From: Seiridium cupressi
Taxonomy: Eukaryota > Ascomycota > Sordariomycetes > Amphisphaeriales > Sporocadaceae
Length of the DNA stretch: 64,000 nucleotides
Direction of reading: 5' to 3'
Assembly (NCBI GenBank): GCA_036674765.1
Contig: JARVKI010000039.1
Location: forward strand, 1 to 64,000
Shown one piece after another: positions 1 to 12,074 of this stretch. The translations under genes and the position numbers were made by a program. The notes beneath the pieces are model-generated. The model had not been told where the DNA came from, searched no databases, and saw only the letters and a list, made by a program, of their open reading frames with translations. Within the stretch, counting starts at the first letter, position 1, and the number at the start of each line of letters is the position of its first letter.

Positions 1-2
1 TT

Positions 3-77
<75 letters not shown>

Positions 78-85
78 CTTTCTTT
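1..85. repeat. (TTTC)n microsatellite at window edge
   Basis: An almost pure tetranucleotide tract of TTTC units runs from the first base to about position 85, with one CTCTTTC interruption near its end. It continues past the window edge, so its full length is unknown. It lies beyond the 3' end of the ku70 gene. Confidence 0.95.
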
Positions 86-323
86 AAATTTGGTGAAAGG
101 TAACAAATATTTTATCCTTATTCGAGTACAGCAAACAGTGCAACAACTTCATGTGGTTATAGTTGGACTAGCTCTGGCAGAATACACCTCGTAGTGGACC
201 TGCAAAGTCATAGAAGCAACTCATCATCATTCAACATAAAAGCCTCATCAAAGCCGTATTCTCGCAACGCCTCAACGCCTGTTTTGCACCTGCCTTTTCC
301 TAACCTTGACACTACCAGAGATC

Positions 324-2362
324 TTACAAATTATCCTCGCCCCACTGCTCGAGTCTATCGATCAATTCTGCCTTTCTCCCCTTGGTGTCGAGGCCTCGAG
401 AACTGAGGATCTCTTTTAGCTCTGTGACTTTGAGCTTGGAGATGTCACCCCCGTTGACCTTTTTCTTCAATGCCGCATCGTTGAGGGAAGAGCTATCACC
501 TCCGTTCGCAGCCTTGTCGACTGTCTTTCGAGCTCTCTTGACAGGTCGGACCACATCTTCGTTGTCGTCGTCGAGCTCGCGTTTGATGCCCTGCTGCTCC
601 TCGTACTTCGAGAGTTCCTCATCCGCAACCTTAGACCAATCCTCGATGTAGCCGCCAACACGCTTGTGGATGGCTTTCACCTTGGGTTTCGTCTTATCTT
701 CCGGCTCGTCCGGTACCTCCTCTTCGAGAGCTAAGGCTTGCAGTATTCTGTAATGCCATTGGAGTGCTGGATTGGGATACTTCAGAGGGTCGTAGTTCGC
801 GTTGGGCAACTGCAGATTGCGGACTATCTTATTCATTGCATCAGTGAGTGGGCTTGTCGAACGAACAAGTCGCGCCTCTGGTTCAGGGCGAACATCGTCA
901 GCATAGGGGATGGGGCACAGCCATAGACCTGCGGGCAAGAATGGTGTGCCGGAGTCATCGTCGTCCGGAGGCCTTGACGGGACGATAGCGACCAGAGATG
1001 GGTTTGCATTCGTCCGGGAGACGTGCCAGGCTATAGCAACCTTTTGTGATTTCAACAGCTTCTGCCACAGCGCAGAAAAGACCCGAGTGGAGCCAACGTA
1101 GCCGCTCTCGCTAGGAAAGACGAAGATGGACTTTTTGATAGACATCCAGAATTTCAATAGGGGCCGGTCTTTGAAACCAATGATTCGAATGATTGGTTCT
1201 CCGAATTGTTTGATACTCTTCAGTTCCTCTGGACTGAAGTGAATGTATTGGCCACCAAATTTATAAGCCTTCTTGATTTGGCCTTTGTCGACCGTCATGG
1301 CGGTGTCGTCTGCCATTTGAACTGTCTCGCTGATAGCCATCTGCGCTTTCTCTCCGTCAAGCCAAATGTAGCAAGTTCTCGCAGCAGCCTGTTTCTGAAT
1401 GACGTTATAGCCGTTGACCGAAATGACTAAACCCGGGCCGAGCTCGAACTTCATATTGGAGAAATATGCTCTCTTGGGAGTTTGTTTGGAATTAATGTTC
1501 TTGATGAGAGAATTCAAATCGCCCAGCTTCGATGTGTTGAAGCGGGTGGGATTCAGCGCTTCTGAAGTGCTGTCATGGTGGATAATGTTCTATAAAGAGT
1601 TAGCTAGACCGTGGGAAGACAGTTGTACTCAAAACCCACATCGTAGAACTTGGTGAGGTCGAACTTGGCATCTCCATGAACAATTGGGAAGACCTCAATA
1701 GTGACTCCAAGATCATAAAGGTCTTTGGCACGGTTGTATGATGCCTCGGAAGCCTCCTTGTCGCCAGGATGAGGGTCGTCATTGTCAGTGATGATGAAGA
1801 GCCTCCGCGACCCAAAATTAGGGGTTTTAAGTGTGAAGATTTGGTTGGCGCAGAAGAGAAAATCGTTCATTCGAACACCCTCAGATGACGGGACGAGTAT
1901 CGCGTCTTCGTCCTCCTCGCTCTCTATAAGATCCCTGAGCTCCTTGACTTCCTCTGCCGAAGGGACATCAAGAGGCATGTAGACGTAGCAGTGTGGGTAA
2001 GAGAGAACGCTGGTTCTCCCTTCCAAGTTGACGTACTTGGTCTTCTCCGTGCCAAAAAGTATGATTCCCATTTGATCCCTCGGATTGGAAATAATACGCT
2101 GCTGCATAACCTTGTGAGCAGACTTGAGCGCAGCCATCACTGCGCTGTCTGTGCTGGACTTCTTGTCATCCGAAGGTTCGGGCTGTTTTAGCATGGACTT
2201 GCTGACGTCAATCGCAAAGATCAACGCGTCCTTTTGCGCTTTGTAGTACTGTACATCGTGAGACATAGGAAGGACGGTGGTGAATATGGTCTAGCTTACG
2301 TTCTCGTCAACCTCGTCCTCGTCCTCATCATCGCTCTCCCGCTTGTAGTCATGGTCGCCCAT
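324..2362 (-). CDS. ku70: Ku70, DNA-end-binding subunit of the NHEJ Ku heterodimer
   Basis: Ku70 pairs with Ku80, encircles broken DNA ends in the nucleus and starts non-homologous end joining; it also acts at telomeres. The model has three exons: 2362-2300, 2248-1640 and 1589-324, with introns of 51 and 50 nt, giving 645 residues, normal for fungal Ku70. The start at 2362 opens a short acidic first exon ([16 protein letters not shown]) that runs in frame into [20 protein letters not shown], the first strand of the vWA-like domain (about residues 25-240). The Ku core barrel with the [12 protein letters not shown] stretch follows in exon 3, then a basic linker (VRPVKRARK), and a C-terminal SAP DNA-binding motif ([28 protein letters not shown] region). 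Nothing is broken. The gene diverges from ferrochelatase across about 0.7 kb. Confidence 0.96.
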
Positions 2363-3064
2363 TGTTGCAGATTTTTCGAACAACTCTCAATTGAAGAGAT
2401 GAAAACTAGATGGGGAAATGACCGCGAGCCTGTGGCCCTTTGTGATGTATATGAAATACGATGGGGACATGCCTCAGCACGTGCCAGATGCCCTGACGGC
2501 AGGGATGAATGCCAGGCAACCGCGACGGACTGAAGTAGCGGGCCCTCCAAGAAACGCGCAGTCAGGTGACTTTGTGGACCTGCATAAAGTGGCCCATAGC
2601 TCCCGTCCCGGTAGATTTGAAGCACGCACTGACAAGCAACGCCCAGCAGCAAATCAAGAGATTGCAAGCACATTGCCCAGAGCACCGGCCATCTTGGGTA
2701 CAGACATTTCAATGAAAGATGGAGGGATCGCTGTCCTCGTTTCCGGCTTTGTTCCATCGTCCGCGCCCTGGGCGAAAGGCTTGGGAGCTCTTACAAATTG
2801 CGTAATCTGATTGGCTGCGTGAAAGGCTGTACGCTCTTTCGTATACGGAAAGGCGGCCCCACTTTCGGAGGGTCGGACATTCTGGGTGAGCTCTGAAGAG
2901 TACATCATCATAGACTCTCCAAGTTTTGCACAGAGACCCAAGTCCCAGAACAGATCGCGTCTGGAGCAAACGTCGGTACTTTCCTCTGTAATTCAAATAT
3001 CGTCCATAATTTGGTCAATTGACGTGTAATAATAGTCTTTGTTACTGTGTCACCGCCCAACAAA
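2363..3064. other. Divergent intergenic region, ku70 / ferrochelatase
   Basis: This 0.7-kb stretch separates the start codons of two divergent genes and must contain both promoters. Several open frames occur on both strands but overlap each other and resemble no family. An inverted CCAAT box is listed separately. Confidence 0.7.
2810..2814 (-). promoter_or_regulatory. Candidate CCAAT box (CBC/Hap site) upstream of ferrochelatase
   Basis: ATTGG on the plus strand reads CCAAT on the minus strand, about 250 bp upstream of the ferrochelatase start. Eleven bases downstream on the CCAAT strand is ATT, one base closer than the CSAAT-N12-RWT spacing described for CBC-HapX iron sites. The CCAAT-binding complex is known to control heme and iron genes in fungi, but five bases occur often by chance, so this is suggestive only. 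Confidence 0.25.
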
Positions 3065-4432
<1,368 letters not shown>

Positions 4433-5673
4433 TCGGTCCGCTGAAAACCATCCAGAGCATAGTGCGGAATTATCGAGTATTGTACCAAAACCGTAACATT
4501 TAGGCACCCTCCATAAATGTAATAGACTTTGCTTATCAATGGATTTCGCAAATCCCAAAATGTTTAGTGATAACGTTACTGCATTCTTAAGAGTACGGGG
4601 GTAGAAACCCGGACACGGCTAATGGGTTGGGTGGACTTGTTGAGTGCTTCCAATGAGAATAAATGTGATTGTTGAACTATCCGACGGCTATGGAGACGTC
4701 GGAGTCCGACACGACTGACACAGAAGCGTGTTGGAGGTGCCCCACGACATGTCATTGCGTCATTGATTTGCTATTCCGCATGAGCAAGGTTGGTCATCAT
4801 GCATATGTTGCAATTGCGAATGAAAAGATAGTCCGCGTTGCAAGATAATGCGTTATCTCAAGGCGTTGGCTTTTCCCACGCGGAGCTCAATCAACAATAG
4901 CCGTGATACTCAGCATCCAGGAAGCAACTGTTCCTACGTCTAGGCACCAGTTGATGTCGTCTATTCGTCAGCCACGAAGCCTTGGTTAGATCCGAGTTCC
5001 GATCGGAATTAGATTGGCACGGGGTTGAGATTTGCGACGACTGGTAAGACCAGGTATTTATCAGCACCTTTTAGCTGGCATCGAGGCGCTACGCTTGCCA
5101 CGTTTAGTGACAAAGCAGGGGGCCCGCTCCTTAACCCCACGCCATCCAGACCATTGGAGGCCCGCTAAGCCCGAGGTCGTGCTGCCACACCTTCCGCTTT
5201 CACTATCTGCTGGCCGGTTTGGCGGTCCACTTCGAGATAATGATGGGATTCTTGCGAGAGCCCACTGCCAACTTGCCCCCCGTCGCAGAGTTCCCCAGTG
5301 CGTGTGCGTCCTTCGTAACCGATATGATCACCCTGCATGTGCTGGAGCCTACACCCCGGACATTCTCTGGCACGTCCTGAATGGCTGCTTAGCCTTGGTA
5401 TTGCGTAGTCTACACATCTTGGATAAGTGGAAGCTGGGAACAGAAACTCCGTCTTTCCCTCAAGCTCCGGCTCGCCCTTCGTCTCTCGACCGCATCGACT
5501 TGCTGCTTGCCCGAATCTCGCGGTATCTAGCAATGGGCTTGGCCAAACCCTACAGACTTTGACGCGCATATCGATGCGCATTGCCCGGGTCCCGAGACAT
5601 TCTGCGTAACTTTAGCCCCCACGGGCATTCCGCAGTGCGACAGAGCCCTTCTTATACGCGCCTAGCCGTAGAT
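4433..5673. other. Intergenic, HEM15 3' side to MFS gene
   Basis: This 1.2-kb region holds the ferrochelatase 3' UTR and the promoter of the MFS gene. Open frames on both strands around 5030-5580 overlap each other, lack family features and are probably chance ORFs in a GC-richer patch. I see no repeat or RNA gene. Confidence 0.6.
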
Positions 5674-7713
5674 ATGACAACCGAGCGGCATCCCGGAAAG
5701 CCTGGTGGGCAGATAATCATGGTCGATACGGAAGAGACGAGTTCAGGGCCGGGGGAGACGTCACCATTGCTCGGCGCAGGCGCCCAGCTGGACGGTAGCG
5801 AGAGAAGAGATACTCAGGAATGGGAAGCTTCTGATGATTTTGGACACCTTCCGGCGTGGCGGAGACCGTCTGTATGTTGTGCGCCCGCCCGTTATACAAC
5901 GGCGGCACAACCTTCGGAACTTCCGTGGTACTGATACTACTTCTAGGTGGCTTGGCTTGTCGGCCCCTATTTCCTCTTCACTCTGGCCTTTGGCGGTGTG
6001 ATCGTACCAAAACTTAATTTGTAAGTCTTGCGGAGGACTATGTTGGTGGACCAGAATTAACCTGAGCTCTGTGCATAGAATCGTCGACTTGGTCTGCAAG
6101 AACTACTTTGCCGACGAGTCGCTGAAGGATCCTGCGTTCACATTTGCTCCCGTGATCTTGGGCGGTGAGAATCCGCAGTGCAATATACCTGCGGTTCAGA
6201 AGAGTGTCTCCATCTTCACCCTCACACTCAGCGTGCTCGCTGGTGTATTAAGTGCTCTTACAGCACCAAAGCTCGGTTCGCTGTCAGATCGCTATGGCCG
6301 GACACGGCTCATTACCGTAGCATCCTGCGGCGGTGTGATTAATGAGATCATAACGATACTAGCAGCGAAGTACCCCGATTATATCGACTACCACTGGCTC
6401 ATACTAGGGTCATTCTTCGATGGCCTGTTTGGATCTTTCACTGCCGGAAGTATCCTTAGTTCGTCATATACCAGCGATTGCACCCCACCATCGAGGCGTG
6501 GAGTTGCCATGGGGTATCTGCACGCCTGTCTATTCACTGGACTGGCATTTGGACCCCTCTTGGCCGGTTACTTTGTCAAGTTTACTGGCTCATTGCTATC
6601 CATCTTCTATGTCACGTTGGGCTGTCATATCTTCTTCATTTTCTTCATACTGTTAGTTACGCCCGAGTCACTGTCAAAGAAGCGACAGATGCTTGCCCGA
6701 GAGAAGCACCAAAACCAACAGGAGGCGGTCGCAGAAAGCCTGCGCGGTCGCTTCCCGGGTGCTGGTTTCATAGGACCCGAGATATCCAGTTTCTTGAGCG
6801 ACCATTTAGGAGAATGGTTACCGGCTATCGTCAATGCCAACCCTCTAGCCCCGCTGAAGTCGCTCATTCCGAGCGGCCGTGCAAACCGGGCCTTCCGTCG
6901 GAATATGATCATCCTCGCTTTTCTCGATGCCGTCCTACTAACCGCGGCCATGGGCTCAGGAACGGTCACCATTCTGTATGTTGAATATATGTTCAACTGG
7001 GGCACCTTCGAGGCCTCGCGATTTGTCGCTCTCACCAGCTTCATCCGTGTATTTGTGTTGCTGGGTGTCTTCCCTTTTGTCAACTGGTTTTTCCGAATTC
7101 GTCCATTACGCCGCCAACGCCGTGAGAGCGGCATTACTGTTCCGGAAAAGAACAATGGCGCAGACAACGTGGATATATGGATGCTGCGTGTCGCCATTGT
7201 ATCCGATTTTGTGGGCATTTTGGGTTATGTCTTCGCGCGGTCCCCAGTAGTGTTCATCATGTGCGGGATCATTACCGCGTGTGGTGGTTTGGGAGGCGCC
7301 GTTATTCAAAGTGCAATAACCAAACACGTCCCTGCCCACCAGGTCGGTGCCCTTCTTGGCGCCATCGGTCTCCTGCACGGAGTAGGCAGAGTGTTCGCGC
7401 CGATGGTATTCAACGGGCTTTACGCGGCGACAGTCGAGAGTTACCCGCAAGCATTCTTCGTGTTGCTATCCTCGTTGTTTGGGTTGGCATTCATCGCCAG
7501 CCTGTTCGTGAAGCCTCATTGTACGTATCTTTCGTCATGCTTTCTCATGTCTCCAGAGTGCTAATTTTCACAGTGTACCTGCAAGACGGAGACGCGGATC
7601 CCGTCTACGCATCTCTATCAGCATCAGCCTCGGAACCGGAGCTGAGTGCGCTAAGCGATGAAGAGACAGTGGCCGAGGCGGAGGCAGTGACCGAAGATTT
7701 CCCACGGGTGTAG
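5674..7713 (+). CDS. MFS transporter, YCR023C/ZIF1-like (DHA1-type, 12 TM)
   Basis: This is a membrane permease of the major facilitator superfamily; the substrate is unknown. The exons are 5674-5871, 5947-6020, 6079-7520 and 7574-7713, giving 617 residues. After a hydrophilic, acidic N-tail (about 65 residues) come VAWLVGPYFLFTLAFGG (TM1), a conserved luminal loop with VDLVCKNYF, and motif A in the 2-3 loop (LGSLSDRYGRTRL). About twelve hydrophobic segments are visible, with a long basic central loop (about 225-300) and an acidic C-tail. The layout, with the Cys-containing loop after TM1, matches the fungal family around yeast YCR023C, related to plant ZIF1. The start could also be 5581 (in-frame upstream ATG) or 5719; 5674 was chosen for typical N-tail length. 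Introns are 53-75 nt. Confidence 0.87.
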
Positions 7714-8208
7714 AACATATACGTACGGTTGTAGCATTATTATATTTCTAGAGCCGTATCTTACAAGAGATACGCATCGAGAGCGGGGGAGAGCGTTGCT
7801 CCGCTCTCATAAGTTGGATCATAGAGCTTTTAGACTCGAGGATATAGCTTGTATGTGGCGTCTCGGTGTTAGATTCGCACACACGTTCACAGATCTAGAA
7901 CATTTACCCTACTTTTGATTTCGTTATACCAATCAAGTCCGTATATATTGCTTTCCTTCAGTGATCTTTCCGTCTTCATCAGATCCATAAGACATTAGAG
8001 GTAGACTCTGAAAGTTTAAATGTTTGGAGTGAGATTCTTTTACTCTATAGGCACTATTGATCAGGCAGCGCGAGAATCCGGATACCTGCTATTTTTGCCC
8101 ACAGACAAACAGATGTAAGGATGATGCCAGATCGAGATAAGTAGAATTCATTTCGAGACACCCCAACTACTTGAAGCGCCCCAAGTCCACCTTCAGGGGT
8201 GCTGATTG
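7714..8208. other. Convergent intergenic region
   Basis: About 0.5 kb lies between the MFS stop and the stop of the minus-strand protease gene. I see no coding potential, repeats or RNA gene. It should contain both 3' UTRs and polyadenylation signals. Confidence 0.6.
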
Positions 8209-9486
8209 TTACAATACGTCGCTTTCCCAGTTGAGCAAAACATTCTTTCGTCCTTCATCCTCCCCGGCTGTGGTTGCAAGATGATCTAGACTCGCGCTGG
8301 GCTTCTTCCGAGTTACAGGTCGTTGCTTCGTTTTAGCACCTTTCTGACCGCCTCTCCAAGGAGACCTATGCATCCTACGAAACCTCCCGTCTTTCCTGGA
8401 GCGCGGTGCAAGATTCATAGACTGTGTTTCGACTTGCGGCCTCCCATCAGCTTTGTGTTCACGGCCACTATTGCCTCCCGGAATGCCCTGCGTCTCCAAC
8501 CTGACTCTCGATGGTGCAAACCTTTTGGCACTGATAAGTTGTCCAGAAGATTTCCGCTTGCGCTCCGTGACGGGCACGCGGATCTTCTCTGCAAGTTCTA
8601 CGGCGATTCGCGCCTCGTATCCCAAGTCGCGTACGCACATTGCGGCACATAACCCAGCCATTTCCTCGCGCACGGATTGCGCATGAAACCATGCCTTCAT
8701 CGGTTCCCAGAGAGAAGCGTCGTAGGTCTCTCCGTTCATGTATAGCCTCGTGATTCTCTGCATAAACTCGTGCATTACCGTGTAGCATCTGAGGCCGCAG
8801 CTGAAGTTGTCATCCTGCTTTGCGGTCCAAATTGTTGGCAGCAGATCCGCCTCCGGTGCCAGAGTAATACTACTTGCTGCTAGTATTGTCCTGAGCCGAT
8901 GTAGGACCATATATATCGTGGTTTGACTCTGCTCAGAGTCGAAGATGACCACTTTTGCTACCTGGCTGAAATCTTTCGAGCGGCCAGCTTTTGTCAAATA
9001 CATGATGATCACAACCCAATGCATGCCCACATCCACCGGCCAGAATGTGTACATGTGACTTCTGATTCTAGCTATTGTCGTAATGTCCAATCTCGGCACA
9101 GGTCCCAGTACTGATTTCTCATGTCGATCTAGCCGAGATTCTTGCTGAAGGTCTGCCGTGAACAAGCCCTCGCCTGCACTAGTGTTCAGCAGGTTGATCA
9201 GGCCCTGTACTTCGGGAGGCTGTTGAAGTAGCCGGAACTCGGTCGGGACGTCCAATGCGGAGCCATCCAGCCATTCGTCGCTGCTGATCTGCAAGGTGTT
9301 GAGCCCGAGAAACGCGTCTAGGCTCTGGATGTTAGCCACGACCCCTTCTACGCGTGCTAAGCCGTGGTGCGTATGGGTGCCGTTTCCAACTACCAAAGTC
9401 GTTGTCGGTATCATTGGTGGCTTCTGGGTCTTGGGAGGCTTCCGGGTCTTGGGAGGCTTCCGATCGGCTTCGGCCGTATTTTCCAT
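8209..9486 (-). CDS. Ulp1-like (C48) cysteine protease domain protein, orphan
   Basis: A single-exon frame of 425 residues. The middle resembles the catalytic domain of Ulp1/SENP deSUMOylases: SSDEWLDGSALDV (the WL..I segment), His156 in GMHWVVIIM, Asp183 in KVVIFDSEQ, Gln224 and Cys230 in TAKQDDNFSCGLRC. His, Asp and Cys would form the catalytic triad and Gln the oxyanion hole. The usual DCG is SCG here. The N-terminus carries a small basic tandem repeat (KPPKTRKPPKTQKPP), and the C-terminal 110 residues are basic (KRKSSG, RPVTRKKPS) and probably disordered, which could favour nuclear or nucleic-acid binding. It lacks the long N-terminal region of housekeeping Ulp1/Ulp2 and sits in a gene-poor region, so it may be a lineage-specific or transposon-derived member. 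Activity and substrate (SUMO, NEDD8, ubiquitin) are unknown. Confidence 0.72.
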   Translation of the reverse strand: MENTAEADRKPPKTRKPPKTQKPPMIPTTTLVVGNGTHTHHGLARVEGVVANIQSLDAFLGLNTLQISSDEWLDGSALDVPTEFRLLQQPPEVQGLINLLNTSAGEGLFTADLQQESRLDRHEKSVLGPVPRLDITTIARIRSHMYTFWPVDVGMHWVVIIMYLTKAGRSKDFSQVAKVVIFDSEQSQTTIYMVLHRLRTILAASSITLAPEADLLPTIWTAKQDDNFSCGLRCYTVMHEFMQRITRLYMNGETYDASLWEPMKAWFHAQSVREEMAGLCAAMCVRDLGYEARIAVELAEKIRVPVTERKRKSSGQLISAKRFAPSRVRLETQGIPGGNSGREHKADGRPQVETQSMNLAPRSRKDGRFRRMHRSPWRGGQKGAKTKQRPVTRKKPSASLDHLATTAGEDEGRKNVLLNWESDVL

Positions 9487-10268
9487 ATTCGTTGACCGGG
9501 GCGGAATGAAGCTTTGGCTATACGGATTGCCAAACTAGCCAGAGAGCATTGGATATTCTTCCGAATGAACAAAGAGTTGGTGCCTACTTCTCAACAATGT
9601 CTTGAGATTTGAGACGGTATTGCCTGTTTTGTTCTGCCAGACAAAGCCCGTGCTATCACAGTGTATCCCTTCTTGAGTTATTGTCGCATATCTGTAATCA
9701 TCTCGACGTGCCGCTCGTCGATCCTCTGTTGACCTTGATTGGCGGTAGAGGTTGCCTTTGTAGAGTCCAGACCATGTGAGTCTCCGCTTCAATCAGCATC
9801 ATACTGAAAGGGATATGACGACGCTTCGAGTGCCCTGAGTTTCGAGTGAGGACGGCTTCCAGCTCTGCACTTCTTGATGTACGTACATATCGTTCATTCT
9901 AAGCCAAAAGTTTGAATCAGCCTTAATTATTAGAATGGGTGCTAGTTGGTGACTGAACTAACCAACAGTTCACGCAATATATGCCATTAGTTCCCTGGGC
10001 AGTTCGTTGCACGCGTTAAGAAGACTTCTTCGACTTTCTTACGAAGCAATGGCCAAAGAAGCCCAGCATCGCACCACTGTTGCAGAAACGGCGACAGTAG
10101 AAATTGCTAGTAGACTTCTACTACGCGTCAAAGACAAAGAGATGGGTACCTTCAGCGATGGCAGTATACGTTGATACCAATGTGTATTATTGCCAGCAGG
10201 CTAGTGTTCGAGTGCGCATTTGGGCGCTTCCTCAGTATCATAACGTAATTTTATATTTCTCCAGAACA
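9487..10268. other. Gene-poor spacer upstream of the Ulp1-like gene
   Basis: This contains an 85-codon open frame on the minus strand (9535-9792) directly upstream of the protease gene. It is protein-like in composition but matches nothing I know and could equally be 5' UTR or an unrecognised upstream exon. I see nothing else. Confidence 0.4.
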
Positions 10269-11119
10269 TCAACCAATCAATGAATGTCCCACGCATAATG
10301 ACTTTCTGAGCCTGAGAGAAAGGACCCGATTGGGACTGGAGTTTGGCCGCCAGGGCAATTGCGAGTTCTGGTAATTTTGGGCTGGCGAAGTGCCATGGGC
10401 TGGCACACCTTGTGAATCCGGTATTTCTGGAGAGGTGGACTCCCTCCTTTGCTCTCGCGTCTCCCTTCTCCTTTTCCGTTGTTTAATGCCCTTGTGGTTC
10501 CTGGATAAATAGTCTGGAGGGCAATGCGATTGCGTTTTCTTCTGAGAAAGAGCTTCTGCGTAAGTAGTGCCATTTTCGGTTGGGTAATACTCTTGCGCCA
10601 CCTCTGTGGGAGAAGGGCTGAGTTGCGGGAATTCAGCTGCTGAAAGATCGTGTTGGGATGGCTTGATGCTGTGTTCATGCGCAATTCGATGCCTGTCAAT
10701 GCCGCCGCCGCCTACTACGCGGCAAATTACAACTTTCATTTCACTCTGCTCACATTCGTCATGAATAGAACTAGACCGCTGTAACCTCTTGAACCTCCGT
10801 TTCCGGGCCAAATATAGCTTATGGGGGAGATCGCATGTACGGAAAGCCTGGACCTCGAATTGCTTGCCATGTAGGCAGGTCACAGAGAATATGAGCAGGT
10901 CTTCGGCTTCTTCCCAACACCTCGAGGCAATCTGGTATTGGCACTTGCTCCCTTGGATGAAGGCACCGATGTGGTTCTCGTATGGTAGGTCAAGGCATTG
11001 TTCACGAGTGATATCGGGGGATGATTCGTGGTTTAATGACTACTGTCTTTGTCAGTCTTTAGACTCGGAGGAACGGGTTCAGGGAGATGAACATCTTCAG
11101 ACAACCTACGCAGGTCCAT
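10269..11119 (-). pseudogene. Disrupted hypothetical gene (frameshift or missed intron)
   Basis: The only ATG-led frame begins at 11119 (MDLRRLSEDVHLPEPV...) and stops at 11033 after 28 codons. At that point a second frame opens, preceded by an in-frame TAG, and runs without a stop to 10269 (about 255 codons) but has no early ATG. Its start (SLNHESSPDITREQCLDLPY) and middle (CWEEAEDLLIFSVTCLHG, AFRTCDLPHKLYLARKRR) look like real protein, followed by a low-complexity basic tail. I could find no GT-AG pair joining the two frames cleanly. A one-base shift near 11036 would join them, so either this is a young pseudogene, a sequence error, or a gene with a non-obvious intron. I do not recognise the family. 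Confidence 0.35.
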
Positions 11120-11951
11120 GGTGTCTTTTGTTGTGGTGATGATATGATGATTTCGGACTTGAGTTGGACTTTAATGCTCACACCGATTCAACCAAACTGA
11201 GACAGAGTGGCATCTGATCAGTTGAGAGAGTCCGTTACGGCCGAATTAGCTAGACAACGGAGTGAGAGTGACCATTTATATACAACCTAGTCAGAAGCTG
11301 AACCTTTCGACGAGGCCATCTCGATCACTGCCTAGTAGGCTTTATGATAACGTATGTAGAGAGCATCATGAGATGAGTCCCAGGCATGATAAAATAGGCC
11401 TCACTTTGGCCATACACCAACCAACTTAATGACCAATGCGACCCCACCTCACAAGGACATGTTTTCGACGGTTGAACACTATGCTCTTCTTTGCATCTTA
11501 CACCATCCTAAACACGACATGAAGGGGCTCAGACTAACTCGGCAAGGCTTGATGTGTCAAGGCGGTTACCGTAGTTGGATCCTGGCTTACCGGGAGCAAT
11601 CCTGTTCGGGCGGGAGCCAGCAGCTGCATGGCCCGGTAAAAGGGCCATCAACCGATCTAGGAAGTATGTGTCAAAAAACGGCGAGTTTTGTCTACAATTG
11701 GACATCGTACGCGCAACCTGTGATACATGAGTTTGCTATAAAGCTGAAATATGAGATCTGGAAAAGGCTGGCACGATGGCGGGTTTAGGCCCCCAATCAT
11801 TGTGGCAGACCAGCGTGTGTGGCTGACCCTTGGAAGCGTGCGTACAACTTCACAGATGGCCGGTGAGGCCCTGTACAGTTTGAGCCCCCTGGTGTCGACA
11901 CAATTGTGCTCTCGGAATTCCTATCACCTGGCTTGGAAATGAGATAAAAAT

Positions 11952-12074
11952 GGCCTCAATTGCCGATCACGAAGCTCGACAACTGTTCTAATGGCCTCAA
12001 AAGGGCCTCAAACGAAAAGGCAAATGATTAGAGGCGTCATGTAATAGGCCTCGAATGGGCCTCAAATAGGCCTC
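11952..12074 (+). repeat. Cluster of six GGCCTC-containing units
   Basis: GGCCTC occurs at 11952, 11993, 12004, 12047, 12058 and 12069. The flanks are similar (AATGGCCTCAA, AAGGGCCTCAAA, AATAGGCCTCGA, AATGGGCCTCAAA, AATAGGCCTCAG), so this is a degenerate short repeat with units of 11 nt in its denser parts. Another copy (AATAGGCCTCAC) is near 11388. Its function is unknown. Confidence 0.6.

Noticed and set aside
5032..5581. Overlapping 176-codon plus and 138-codon minus frames
   Set aside because: They overlap antisense, have no recognisable domain, and lie where the MFS promoter and 5' UTR are expected.
6625..7218. 197-codon minus-strand frame opposite the first MFS gene
   Set aside because: Antisense shadow of membrane-protein codons.
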